64,000 nt of DNA, from contig LSAX01000010.1 in the NCBI GenBank assembly GCA_001557505.1, forward strand, positions 1,116,001 to 1,180,000. The letters run 5' to 3'. This document shows positions 10,905 to 23,051 of this stretch, piece after piece. The DNA comes from Reticulascus tulasneorum. Lineage: Eukaryota > Ascomycota > Sordariomycetes > Glomerellales > Reticulascaceae. The notes beneath the pieces were generated by a model that was not told the DNA's origin, did not search any database, and worked only from the letters and a program-made list of their open reading frames with translations. The position numbers and the translations under genes were made by a program. Position 1 is the stretch's first letter, and every line of letters begins with the position of its first letter.

Positions 10905-12640
10905 TATAGGGATACCCAATAGGGATGAAAAGAAACAGATATTAGATCAGAATGAGCATACACGATAGGTATGGATAGGCAGTGAGAGTGAGATATCCTG
11001 TAAGTGTAAAAGAAAGGACTGAACTCTGGCAGATGAAAGAGAGTGTACCAGGAGTTAACAATTACAGGGTGTTGAAGGAGGAACGGAGAAAGCCAGTTCA
11101 GGAGACGGCCTGCGATGAGGACCTGGTTAAATAACGACGCTGAACGCAGACGAAGACGCCTCGAGTCCATGACTAGAACAGAAGGAGGAGAGCGTCACGC
11201 ACTCCACAGAAAGAATCTGCTAGGAGCAGCCCACAGATTTGGTTCTCGAGGCCCGAGTCATCCAAGTCGAGATTGGAGGATCATGGGCATCTCGTGTTGC
11301 GCACGGCGGCGCCACCGCGATGGGACCGCAATTGGGCATTGGACGGCCCTCGACTCCGCAACACTCGGCAAGGCTGCGCTATACACGCCGCCTGTGCCAT
11401 CGTATACAAATGACCGGATTAAAGCCAGCACGGTCAATTGCCTCCCACATTCAGAACCTTTGGGGGGGAGGACCAAGCAATAGCGTGAGCAATGTCCAAA
11501 GGCAGAAGCTGTGACGCAAACAGCGAAAAGTCGAGTGGTCCATGCGACTGGCGCGGTGCTAGAGCATCCACCAGCACAAACTCTGGCGGTCCATCGCAGC
11601 GCCGAGGCGTGCCGTCGCTCTGTAGCTTCGGATAGGTCGCGCACTCATGGGGTAAAGAAGAGGGCTCGCGCGAGATCGCCGCCAGGTACCCAGACCGGAC
11701 AATCCGGCCAACCCAGCAAGCTGACTGTGTAGAACCCATGAGTCGAGATGTGCCGGCAGATCACGGTAAGCATGCTGTTCCTGACATTAGTGGCCCCCTC
11801 TTATCCCCGTGTTGATTGGCCTGGGCGGCGGAGAATTCGACGAACAAGGAACATTGAAGACCAGAAACGGAAAATGTTGCTAGCACGATCGGGGGCGCGG
11901 TCGGAGTGGAGACTCGCCTGAGACTAGACTAGAGAAAAGACGAAGGCCCTGTCATCTGAGTGCACGACTTAACATCCCCCATTACGAATTCTGCCCGCAA
12001 AAGAACCCCCTTCACAGTCAGAAGAAGACGGCGACGTGGACGGCCAAAGCGTGAAGCAAAAGGAAATTGGGATGACGCATGTCAAGTTTGAAGTTGCAGT
12101 TAGGTTATAGGTAGTTTGTCGACGGCTTTCGGGACCCGAGCGGCTCTCATTATGATCGCTTGTACGGTTATAACACAATTCACACTGCCTGGGGCACGCA
12201 CCGCGGTCTGTTGGTATGATGTCTTCAAAGTCTATTGTAGTAGAAACGCCATCGAACTCTTTTCCTCTGACAGAAAGCCAGCCGAGTCCCCCGCGCTAAT
12301 TCGGGGCCGCCGAGGAGGTAAAGTTACAACCCGTGGGTTGCCAACCCCAAGCCATTGGCCTCCGTGCAAACCTAAAAGTACATATGCCCAGCCGTCACTT
12401 GCGACTCATGAGCCAACGAAAATCCCGAGACAAGTGCTGACAGGATAGCCATCCCGCCTCGTGGTGGTCGTTTTGCCACCAATACCTTTCTCTCGCTCAG
12501 CCCTATGCTATCAGATGCGGCCGTGATTCTAATCGCAAAGGCTCCCTCCAAGACCGGCCCGAGCATCTGGCCCACGTCATCTGTGAGCGGGTCCATTCTC
12601 TCTCAAAGGACATACAACTCTATTCTTCGTAGCCGGTCGA
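10905..12640. other. Intergenic stretch without supported gene
   Basis: This is 1.7 kb between the 5' end of the chitin deacetylase gene and the 3' end of the DUF5672 gene. The part next to 10905 must contain the chitin deacetylase promoter. Frames of 60-128 codons occur on both strands but none shows codon or family signal. Confidence 0.55.
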
Positions 12641-14139
12641 TCACTTGGCTTTCCGTTTGCGTCTCACTTCGGACAAGGTACTATTAGGTCCAGACCCATG
12701 TGCGGCTTTCTCTTGGGCCTCGGCCGCCATTGCCTTTGCTCTAGCATCGGCATCGTCGGCATCGTCGGCATCCGCGGGGCGAGGCGTTGACGAGTTCCCG
12801 CCAACTCCATACTCGAGTTTCAACATCTCCTCGTCGGTCATCCCTCCACCAGCGACAGGAAGCAGCTCACCATTGGCGTCGTGTGTTTGGGCATAGTCCT
12901 CCGCTTTCTTCCTGGCATCTTCTATGAGCTGCTTCGCCCTCTCTTCTTGAAGTAGCCTCTGCCTCTCCGCTTCTTCTTGCGCCAGTTTCAGCGCCTCCTC
13001 GTTCGCTTTGGCCCGATCGGCCTCGGTAGGGCCAATGCTGCCCTCCTTGTTGTCCCCATCGCAGCGTTCGCGCTCCAGCTTCATGTCCATGATCATGCTC
13101 AACTCTGGACAGTAGTCGAAGATTTTCTTCCTCTGTTCAGGACTTTTCCAAACAGCCTCTGCTATTCCCTGGCCGCCATCGCGAATATGATATCCCATCG
13201 GCTTCTCAATGTACACATCCTCCACAGCCAAGACACCCTCGCTGCCGGATGCCACTTTCTCACCTGGCAGCACCCATAGCCGTTTGCCGAACCACTCATC
13301 TTCGGCTTCTGTGTCGTTGTAGCGCTCCTGGAAGGCAAGAACCCGCTTGATTGCGGAAACTCGTCTCAACGACAGTCCGCCATTCCCGGAAAACCGGTCA
13401 TTTAGACTCCTATAATGAGGAAAAGTAAACTGTTAGAGAGGTTCCTGTAGTAAGAGCGGTGGTGGTGGTGGTGGTGCCTACCTCGGCGCTCCAGCCCAGC
13501 TCCAATCCAACCAATCATTAAGGCTGGTCTCGGAGTTCGAGCAGAGTATACTATCTGCCTCATACTTGAGAATCCACTCAACTCCGGGCAGGAACTCATC
13601 GTAGAAGCGGATGTCCGTCAATAATCGATAGACCTTCTCCTTGGTATCTATCTCCCAGGGCTCTGGAAGAACCATGAGATCCAGCTTGCCGATCACTTGC
13701 TGGTGTTGAATGCCAAAAGTCCTCCCTACACTAATGACACTGTTGTTGGACCCAATGAAAATAAATCTCCAGTCTGGAGGCACCACGGATGTCATGTGTA
13801 GGATTTGAGGGACGAGGTGCGGTATAACTCGCGGCTCGATGATCAAGGCCACCTTGGCTGCATTGTATCTGGCGCGAGGGTCGTCGGTTGGAGTCCAATC
13901 CACCTTGATGCTGGGAATCTTTTGCCTTGCCTCTTCCAATCTCGACTTGAACTCGGCCTGTATCATAGGCGTGTAATGCGGGAGTAGGTGCGCAACCCAC
14001 CATCTACCAAAGCTGTTAGCACCAGCGACCGAGCAACATCCATCTCCGAGGTACCGACGACATACGTGAAAAGTAACGACGCGCCCAGTAGCAATCTCCC
14101 CCTGGTAATGACCGAATGTGCAGCCAGAGCGACAGCCAT
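12641..14139 (-). CDS. DUF5672 protein, type II membrane glycosyltransferase-like (paralogue A)
   Basis: Three exons (14139-14066, 14003-13482, 13409-12641) give 454 aa. Exon 1 and the start of exon 2 form a signal anchor (about residues 14-30, LLLGASLLFTWWVAHLL), so the protein is probably a type II Golgi/ER membrane protein. The family core follows: YNAAKVALIIEPR, VVPPDWRFIFIGS, KYEADSILCSNS, SGNGGLSLRRVSA, EKPMGYH and IFDYCPELSM. DUF5672 proteins are regarded as glycosyltransferase-like; the ADS motif may stand for a DxD-type nucleotide-sugar site (inference). After the core comes a Lys/Glu-rich probable coiled coil and an Ala/Asp-rich tail of about 130 residues that the neighbouring paralogue lacks. 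The 72-bp second intron carries a CAC trinucleotide repeat. It is transcribed away from its paralogue at 17135. Confidence 0.87.
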
Positions 14140-14642
14140 GGTTGGTCCTGATTCAACGGGGATACGCAGCGCACGCTGAAGGTAAAGTGTTGGAAAGTTG
14201 GATGGTCTAGGTGAAGAAGGAGTCGTAGAACCGTGATGTTCGCTCGATCTTAGCTGCGCGTCATGATGGCCGAGAGTGAAACGGCCAAGAAGGAGAGTTC
14301 ACGGGAAGTGCGTTTCGCGTTGGGAGCCTGGATTGTGCGGTGGAATCCAAACTGGCGACGTGGTGGAATGTGAGACTCGCCGAAATACTTCGAAAGGGCA
14401 AAGTTTTGGGAGGAACTTAACTTTCGCAGATAGAGGAGAGAGAGACAGGGCGGAAAAGGGAGGCATGGGAGGTTAGCGCTTGGCCCAAAGAGGGCGTGGT
14501 GGTGAACCTCCCCCGTGGGTCGGCTGGTTGCCACTATCAATCCGTGGTCAATAAGAAAACCCACCCTACTACTGCTGTACCTCAGCTCCCTGCTAGCAAG
14601 CAGAGATCCAACTTCAAGGTAAGGGTCGATTGGTGTGCCGGG

Positions 14643-14658
14643 GGTACTTGGAGGTACA
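14643..14658 (+). repeat. 16-bp direct repeat, copy 1 (upstream of DUF5672 paralogue A)
   Basis: GGTACTTGGAGGTACA occurs here and again, identically and in the same orientation, at 16352-16367. The copy lies about 500 bp upstream of the start of paralogue A. GTAC at both ends gives partial dyad symmetry. Confidence 0.85.
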
Positions 14659-15342
14659 AAGGCGATCCCATCTCTATGTGAGGTATCTGTCCCCCAATAA
14701 TTAGGTATGTAGTATTACGGCAACTCTACGTACGAAGTAGTAATTACGAAGGTAGGCTGGGGGCCAAAGGCCGGGCTGGCCATCCACCCATCCAACCATT
14801 GTATGTGCAATCCCATCCGTCCCATCCCCCCACCATTTCCCTTCTCTCCAGCCCATACCAACCGCCCCGCTTTCGAAAGCCGACCACCAGGATGATCAAT
14901 ATTTCCATGCACTGAATCGATGAATTCAAAGCAGCCAGACGGCACTTGCAGCCCAAGCATTTCATACAAGCGGCAGACATGCAGTCAATGGACACGAAGG
15001 GGCAGGCCTGCATCGCATCAGCGTAAACCGGTGGCGACCGGGAGCATAGGTGGCAGTGGCAGCAGCCAACAAAGATCATGGATGTTTGGGGGGTTGCACT
15101 TTCGTCTTACACACATTGACTTTTGGACTTTGTGCTGCAAACGCTCCAATGTACCTGCAAACGTTTAAACTAGGACTGGTCGACTATCCGACAGCCTGAC
15201 TGCCAGTGATCAGCAACATTATCCTCCTTCCGGCCTCGCTCATAAGCTCGAGACCAAACGAGGAGTCGGGCAACGCCAAGAAGACAGGATAAGCCAGGAC
15301 AATGAGACTGAGGAAACTACAACGTTAGCAAGACCAGACTTT

Positions 15343-15369
15343 GGAGGGAGGGAGGGAGGGAGGGAGGGA
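15343..15369 (+). repeat. GGGA tetranucleotide microsatellite
   Basis: At least six GGGA units in a row lie in gene-free DNA. Four or more closely spaced GGG runs make this a candidate G-quadruplex. Confidence 0.9.
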
Positions 15370-16351
15370 TGACATTTCAGCCCGCCAGTAAAGGGCGTGA
15401 CTGGTGGCACAGGTACGAGATGTCGCATGCGTGTGGAAGGCTGAAACATGGCCCGACAAATCTGCGCAGTTGAAGCTCGCATTGTACAGATGTATGGCAG
15501 GTAAATACGAGGCGAGATTACCATCACCAGCATCTAGCCCTACCACCATATAATTAGACTTCACCTCAGCCCCTGCCGGTATAGGCATCTGGCCTCACCA
15601 AACAACGCCGTAATTAGAGCGCCACATAGATTCGTCCATCGTGCCACGAGACTTGAAACGGACTTACACGACCATGGCACGAAAATTGGAGATCACTTGT
15701 GGTGTTTCTTTGGCAAAGCCCCAACTAGTCTAGGTCGTCATTCCTCTGTCTTACCTACTACGTAGTAAGGACAGATTGACAGGTCCTCCCCGGCGGTATG
15801 TCATCGTGGTAATTAGTAGTATATTGCGCTGAACGCAAAACGGCAATTCTTCCAGGTCTGGTCTCTTAAACCCAAGGCTGCTATTATTGCCAAGGGGGCA
15901 CAGGAAGGGCGGGATCATACTTGGGCTCGTCCCACCATCCCCCAGATGACTCGGGATAATACATCAACGGGAGACCGGGGGGACTGGTGTTGAAGAACCG
16001 GGGGTTGGAAGGGAGGACAATGCCTTTGGCAGCGTTATTACCTCGTCAAGCAAGACAAGCACGTCAAGACTCGGCAGCGACGCAGCCACGCCTTCGGAGC
16101 ACCTTGCCTTTGCTTGGTCATGACACCACTTTGAAAGGTCGTATTGATCCTATGCTGACGCCGAGCATGAATGTTGAGCCGTTGAATGAGTCCGGCCAGC
16201 AAATCCATGGCATTGTGCGATGTGTGTGTGTGCTATCTGCACCTCACATTTGCTCTACGCGCTGCCCGCATTCCGGGTTATGGAAGGGGCCCGAGTGATC
16301 TGTATAGTACAGACAGATGTATGTGAATGGATTGTTGACGGGTAATATGAA

Positions 16352-16367
16352 GGTACTTGGAGGTACA
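16352..16367 (+). repeat. 16-bp direct repeat, copy 2 (upstream of DUF5672 paralogue B)
   Basis: Identical to 14643-14658. It lies about 780 bp upstream of the start chosen for paralogue B, with related short motifs (GGTACC, AAGGTAGG, TTAGGTAC) close by. Confidence 0.85.
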
Positions 16368-17134
16368 TGTTATTTTAGGACCGCAGGATCAGGGTCCAGC
16401 AGGGTTGGGCGGGATGTCCATGGCCTGATGATGGGATTTGTGATAGGGAGAGGTCGGCCGATGGAACATAGGTACCTACTAAGGTAGGCACATACATACA
16501 TACATACACGATAGCCTCCGAAATGGAGTGGTGTACGTATGCCAACCCTCTACTTAGGTACTGTAGGGACTGTAAATTATTAGTGAAACCTTGCGACGGA
16601 CGGAGGGCGAACCCGCTAACGAAAGTCTCTAACCTCTCCCTTTTAAGTGCTTCCCGTCCCTGCCAATGCCCTAAAAGGGACAGCCCGCAACCTCCCTTAT
16701 CGAAAATTGATTGGACCGCTATGCGGCTGGGGAAGACAAGACAGCCAAATGTTCTTGTCATTCCAAGCTCTGTTCATACGCGTGTTAGCTTTTATCTACA
16801 TCCCCCTTCCCTCGACCTCGCTCAACCGCACAGCTCCGAATCTCTGAATCTCTCCTGTCTAAATATTCTTCTCCTCGAAAGAAAAGAAAAAAACCGCCCC
16901 ATCGATTTTAACTTATCCTGGATTCAAAGTATTTCGCCTGGGCCCATCCTCCTCCTCTGTGCATGTGTGTCCCCATTTTCTTCGGCTTTCACTTATCGAT
17001 GAAAGGCTGCGTCACCCTTGTGGGGACCGCTTTTTCACTAGCTCCTTTTCCCGACTTTTTGTCCTCCTAATTGATATTACGGAAAAGGGACTTTTGGGGG
17101 CTAGCTTACGTCGCACCCTCGCACGACCCGGCCT

Positions 17135-18482
17135 ATGGCGGCGTACCCCTACATCCCTACAAGGGCGGACTCATTTCTGCGACTTGAAGAGATGGACACC
17201 TCCTTACCACTGCCCGCGGGCAAAGACGACACAACAATGACTGAATCTTGGGACAAGGCGAAGGCCTTGGGCCTCGCGGTATGGGCAAGGACGAGCCGGC
17301 GCATGCGAGTCACAGGCGGCCTCGTTCTGTTCTTGTAAGTTCTGTCTGCGAGAGCGACGTGGCGAACCCAGTAGTCCCGACGAAACCGATTCATTTGGCT
17401 GACTGACTCCATCTAGAGGATTGACGATATACCTCTCCCTACCAACTCTCCAAACAATCAAGGTGCCGCAAATAAAACTCGAGTACGCACACTCACCCTA
17501 CAATGCGTCCAAAGTAGCCCTCCTCATCGAGAATCGGCCGAATCCCATCCTCGCGCCGCTGATGCTGCATTTCATGGGCGTCGTCCCGCCCGATTGGCGT
17601 TTCCGATTCATGGGATCCGTCGAGTCGGTCGAGCACATCAACAAATCCGTCGCCATCCGCGAACATGTCGCTGCAGGAAAGCTGGACCTCACTTACATCC
17701 CCAGTAACATGAGTACCGCGGGACAGGAGATGATCAGCCGCTTCCTCACGACGCTGTGGCTGTACGAGGAGGTCCTGCAGCCGGCGGAGTGGCTGCTCGT
17801 CTTCCAGACGGACAGCATTCTGTGCGCGAACAGCAAGCAGAACATTAACGATTACCTGGAGTATGACTGGATTGGCGCGCCGTGGAATCCGGGCGGCCGA
17901 TGGGGCGGCAATGGTGGATTGTCGATCCGCAGAGTGAGCGCCATGATCGACATCCTGAGGAGCCAGGTCAGAGTCGACGGTTCCGAGCCGGAGGATGTCT
18001 GGCTCGCGGAGCGGCTGGCTCATCATCCCGGGAGCAAGGTCGCAAACGGCACGGTCGCGTTGACATTCAGCGGAGAGATGCATTCCGGCGAGGGAACGAA
18101 GTTGGATGACGGCACGGCGGCAAAGAAGTACAACTCGACGCTAGACGCGGCCGCGCACGGGGAGTACGTCAAGGACATCGACGAATGGCGGGAGGGTTTT
18201 TACGAGCCCATGGGCTATCACACGGGTGGTAGCGGCGTCACCCTCCACAGCGGCATCTGGGGAACCCCGGCCATGCGGAAGCATATCTGGGACTACTGCC
18301 CCGAGGTTAAGATGACGCTGGCGATGGACGCGGCGAAGTACGTCCCCGGCAATTGCAATGCCAACTGGAAACGTGACCTGGACGGCAACATGGTCGAGGA
18401 ACCGCCAGCGTACCCCTTCGGATCCGAAGTCATCGACGGCAGCGAATACCCCATGCTGCCGCCGGGTCTTAGGCCTTGGTGA
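17135..18482 (+). CDS. DUF5672 protein, type II membrane glycosyltransferase-like (paralogue B)
   Basis: Two exons (17135-17334, 17417-18482; 82-bp intron) give 421 aa. The splice restores a hydrophobic signal anchor (VTGGLVLFLGLTIYLSL). The DUF5672 core matches paralogue A block by block: YNASKVALLIENRP, VVPPDWRFRFMGS, GKLDL, FQTDSILCANS, GNGGLSIRRVSA, EPMGYH and IWDYCPEVKM. This copy keeps APWNPGGRWGGNGG, where A has a diverged segment, and lacks A's charged C-terminal tail. The start is uncertain: ATGs at 17135, 17192 and 17237 are all in frame, and the last has the best context (ACAATG) and would leave a short cytosolic tail like that of paralogue A. The family is glycosyltransferase-like and the substrate is unknown. 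Confidence 0.87.
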
Positions 18483-19277
18483 TCTGCACGGACGTTTGTG
18501 CGAGTGTTGGATCCGCTACCCGAGGCGACCTTCGAAGTGAGAGGCGCGGGGGGTTTTAGAGTTCTTCGGGTCCTGATTATGTCTGTAGCATAGGCTGGTG
18601 GCGTTTTGTAGGCTTGCACTTTGGCTTGTGCTTCAAAAGCACATGGGATGGGATGATGAGCAGCATGTACGAGATAGGAAACTTGCTCCCAATGTACAAG
18701 TGCCTCTAAGGGATAACCACCCATTCTATTTTCAATTCCGTTTGCCCTGCCCCCAGTCCCCTTGATTCTTCTGATTTGCATATTATGTAAGCTGTATCTA
18801 AACTGTGGTCCATGACCTGCAGTTACGAGTCTCGCGTCTAGCCAGCCATGGCACGGGTCCCTCGAAGGAGTCTCGCGAATGCCGAATCCTGCGTATGATA
18901 GTGGTTTCGGGACGGACCGTCGCCGCGCCATAAATGCGCATTGGCAAGAACTTGCCGGTCCGTGATTGCGACACGTACTCCGAAATCCGAACATCGAGGT
19001 GTTGGATCCTCCCGTTCCGCGGGACACCCATTTACGGAGCCGCTATAGGCATGGGAGGACCACTACATCAAGCGTGTTGAAGGGCAGAGGCTCCACGACG
19101 ACAGGATAAAAAGGTTGGAATAGTATTTTTTGCCTCGCAAGTGGGATATCAAACTGGCTACTAGCAGCCACCCGCCCCATGCTCCATGTATCAAACTCGA
19201 CGGCTCGTGTGCCCAAAACCTTCTTTCATCTCAACCAAGAAAACATGGCTACTCTGATGGTTATGCAAGATGGCGTA
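18483..19277. other. Intergenic stretch (convergent 3' ends)
   Basis: The region lies between the stops of the DUF5672 gene B and ypp1. It contains only short frames and must carry both 3' untranslated regions. Confidence 0.55.
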
Positions 19278-22200
19278 TTAAAGCACATACCCTCCACCGC
19301 CCAGACACGACCACTCCCTCACCCCCGTCCCCTCGTCCAACTCAACACACCACCAAAGCACCTCCTTGGCTTTGTCCATCTGCCCACTCTCCTCGTGGGC
19401 CCTCGCGAGCGCAAACCACGCCTCCGCGTTATTCCACGCGGTTCCCAGCTTCGTAACGCCGGAAAGTAAACCATACGCCCGGTCTCGTGCCGCGAGCCGG
19501 TCTACCAGCGGAATGGAGGTGGCTTTGTACGGGGCGGGAAGCTTATCAGTGGCCTGCCAGGATTGTGAGCTCTCCGTGGGAAGGGCTGGTTTAGGCTGTG
19601 GGGCTGGCTTGGTTCGGGTACTGCTCAATCCTAATGGCTCCGATGGAAGCTCCTTTCGCGGCGTTGAGTTCTCCGAAAGGGTTCCGGACGTGGATACTTC
19701 GGAAGTGTTGTATTCGAACGAGTTTAGCGAGGGTATCGCTGGCGGCGGGAGCAGCTTTTCGTTGTAAATGTCTAGCAAGATGTTGGATAGGCCAATTATG
19801 GCAGAAGGATGATCGGGGAAGTGCGTCAAAGCCGTCTCGAAATCAGAACGGGCCACATAAGGCATGTCTTTCGCAACAGACAAGTGTCCCAACTGGATTA
19901 GAAAGGTCAGCACACATCCATGACATTTCTCGTCATAAAACATACCTCGCTCCATACGTCCCCCCACAACTCCTCGATGCCTTTCCCCTCTGCCCAAGCA
20001 GTACCTCTCAATGACGAGGAGCCCGCCATGTCCCTTGAAGTGTCAGTCTCAAGACCCTGAACCAGCTTTTGTGCCTCAGCAATCGCCCCTTTGCAGTCCT
20101 CGAACATGCCGGCCCGTCGATAGAAACCCGCAATCATTAACCACACATTCACAAGCAGGCCGCTGCGTTGCCTTCGTTCCTGGTCTTGGGGGGTTTGAAC
20201 CAGCGGCAAGGGATTCGATATTGTGTACGTCGCATCGGCCGATATTTCAGAATATTCTGTAGACCTGGACTTGTTGGAAACATACGAGTTTAGGTGGGAC
20301 AAGGTTCGGCCACGGGAAAACGATGAAGCAATAGACGGTTGGCGCTTGCTAGAGAAGGCAAAGAAGTCGGCTTGCTGCTGGTCGTCACCACCTGGAGTGA
20401 AATAGCTTTCGCCATCCAAGACCGTAGGCTGGCGTGGATATGCCCCGCTACTCACTGCCCTCCTTCTACTGCCGCTGCTGTCTCGCTTCCGAAGGCTGTG
20501 CCTCTTCGTTGACTCGCTTCGCCGTCGGTTGGCACTCGAGATCTTGCGAGTCGGCCTCGCCTCTGTAGTGTGCCCATTTTCTTGCGTGATCTGGATGGTT
20601 GGTGCAGTACTGGCAGTCGTCTGAGTTGTTTGCGGTCGCGATGGGATGGTTGCCGCTTTCTCGCTGGCGGCCACACTGACTTGTCTTGTTGCTGGCCTGG
20701 ATCTATTTCCGAAGATGCTCCCCTTAATACTTCGAAGCGTCCCGGCTGAGCTTTTAGGTGCGTCGCTCGTCTTCGGCAGATTGAGAGTTGGCTTGGCTTG
20801 GGGGTTTCCAAACAGGCGTGCGAACAGTGATAGCAACTCGTAGCTGGCATTAACCGCGACATCCGGCCCTTCCAGGAGCTCCAGGAGTGCTAGTTGGGTA
20901 ACCTTGACCTCGAGTATGCTCTGCTTCTCGAAGTCATCCATATCATCCACTACTCCTTTTCGAGACTCCGTAATCTTCTCGTTGAGGTGGTCGCTCCTGA
21001 ACCCCAGCTCTGTGGTCCCAAACAATATAGCTGGGTCTTTGAACTGTTCAAATGCACCCTCGCAAGCCCGGGCGGCCAGCGAATAGTCCTGCCTGGCGCT
21101 AAGAAGTAGTGCTAGAAGATGCCATAAAGGTACCAGTGACCGTTCCTCCCAGAACGGCCCATGGTACAGGGTCTGATCATCTTCTATTGATTTATTAGAT
21201 ATTAGGGCCGTCTTAATGATTTCGATTGCCGGGGTCAGCTCTCTGCGTTCGGCGAGGAGCAGACCAAGGGCGAATAGACTCCTTACATCTTTCGAGCGGC
21301 CGAGTTCGGGAGACACGGATTTTCTGAGGCACCGAAGAGCCTTTGTTTGCACCTCCGTCCTGGACGCTGCATCGTACGTGATTCGAGACCAGTGTGCTTG
21401 AGACAATCCTATTGCTTGCCAGGACAAGGCGATGATGCTGGGCGGGATCTTTGGGTGGAGTGGGCTAGCCTCTTCCCCTTCTGGAAGTGACGAACCATCC
21501 TCGGCGCTCGCTTGCAACTGTGGTAGTCTTGCAAGCCAGTCCTCCAGTTCGCCGCCCAGTGCCCGGGCCTTCTCCGCCGCTTTCCTATCTCCGTATCGAC
21601 ATAGTGCTAGTATGCAGTGGGCCATGGTCTCTAACACGGTGCCGTCATTGTCAAGGCTCGGCTCAAGATGGCCGGTCTTGTCAACTCGAGCCTTTCCATT
21701 CTTCACAATCTCCATGTAGGAATTGAAGGCATTGAAGGCCAGATCGAACTCGGCCACGGACAGGTGAATTGTAAAGAGACATCGGAGAATGGACGTGGAG
21801 TGATATGTCTTGGTGGCGGCGCGATAAAGCAGGTCCAGCATCCCTCGACTAATGCTCTCGCGACCGCCTTGTCCAAGATCTTGTTCTTTCCAGCCTCTGC
21901 CGCATAGAATCGACCAGTTCTTCATAGCCGACTTGGCGAATGACTCTACTTCCTCCCTCTCCTCGTCCGCTCGGGGGAATTCCGTCTCGTTGAGAAGGAG
22001 AGTTTCGTACACCGACTCAACTTTCTTCAATTCCACCCGTAATTGGTTCCTCGCCGACGTCTCGTTCGTAATCTTACCCACGTAGCCATTCGGGAAGGGA
22101 AGATCAAACTCTAGGATGCTGGACAGAGCTAGATAGTATTCGTTCCATACGGTACGCCGGGCCACTGAGCCTTTGAATCCGCACCCTCCAGCAATGGGGC

Positions 22201-23051
22201 CCGCCAAAGCCTCCCAGTACCGCGCCCAAGACCGGAAGCAAGCGAGTGAGTTTGCATCTTCGAGGGACTTCTCATTTGCCTGCATGGCCTGGCTTGACAG
22301 CATGCAGAACTCGGTCAGAAACAGCTCGGACCAGTATCGTAACTGCTTCCTGGCCGGACGTCCAGACCAAACCACGGCCAGAGACGGCAATCCGGACTCG
22401 AACACTGCAAGGGCTTCAACACGGTTGTTGTTTCGTGCCATGCAGTTGGCTTTGAGGTATGCAGCTTTCAAGGCGCAGACATTCGTCCATTCTGAGATCT
22501 TGTCGACCGCATCGAGTTGAGCATATTCCCGGTCGAGGTTTTTAGGCAAACGGACAGCAGCCAAGTTATATTCCCCAACAACCCAATGCAACCAGCCTGC
22601 GCAGACCTGGGCCTGAAATTTGTCCTCGGGGTAGTTCTGCTCGTTTTCAATGGCTGACAGGAGCTTGGGTAGCTGGCTGGACACATCGAGATCCTTGGCG
22701 GCGAGAGCCGTGGAAGGGCGACTCGCGCCAGCTGAATTCTGGGTGGCCTTCGAGATGGCGCATTCGGTTTCGGCCGTCAGAGTGAGGCCTAGAAGTGTAG
22801 AAAGTCAGCAAATAACCAAAGTCGCCATTGATGGCATGGCTGGCCGTACAGGTTCGATCTGGCGCATGCTTCCTAATCTTGCGAACAAATTCGGGGACGG
22901 CGCTCCAATTCCCCTCACATCGAGCATCTTCAAGGGCTTGAAGGTAGTGAGAAGTCTTGTGCAAAGAGGGCTGTTCGAAACAAAACGATGCGTGTCAGTA
23001 AACAAGACGTCATTGCTGCCAGTTGGGAATTTTCCAGTCACCTACACCCAT
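19278..23051 (-). CDS. ypp1: Ypp1/Rhf1 family TPR protein (PI4-kinase scaffold, TTC7-like)
   Basis: Four coding exons (23051-23046, 22970-22850, 22788-19946, 19892-19278) give 1194 aa. The N-terminal block ALEDARCEGNWSAVPEFVRKIRKHAP is typical of the family, as are the TPR-like helical repeats throughout and the C-terminal set (YVARSDFETALTHFPDHPSAIIGLS; NAEAWFALARAHEESGQMDKA). A Ser/Arg-rich disordered insert sits near residues 700-850. Yeast Ypp1 bridges Efr3 and the kinase Stt4 at the plasma membrane to make PI4P, and the filamentous-fungal homologue was named Rhf1. The first coding exon would be only ATGGGT: exon 2 has no in-frame ATG, and this is the only upstream ATG whose splice (GTAGGT donor) keeps the frame. 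The intron before the last exon is 53 bp. It is divergent from rix1. Confidence 0.9.

Larger units (their letters stand above)
14140..17134. other. 3-kb divergent intergenic region between the two DUF5672 paralogues
   Basis: No supported gene lies here. It must contain both 5' control regions. It carries a GGGA tetranucleotide array (about 15343-15369), a CATA repeat (about 16493-16507) and two exact copies of a 16-mer GGTACTTGGAGGTACA, one on each side. TACCTA/TAGGTA/TACGTA-type short motifs are frequent. Confidence 0.55.

Noticed and set aside
10905..10919. Extended start of the chitin deacetylase at 10919
   Set aside because: The upstream codon is TTG, not ATG; the ATG at 10904 gives a clean signal peptide.
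15343..15369. GGGA array as a possible telomere-like or regulatory element
   Set aside because: It matches a simple microsatellite; fungal telomeres use TTAGGG and nothing else here supports a special role.
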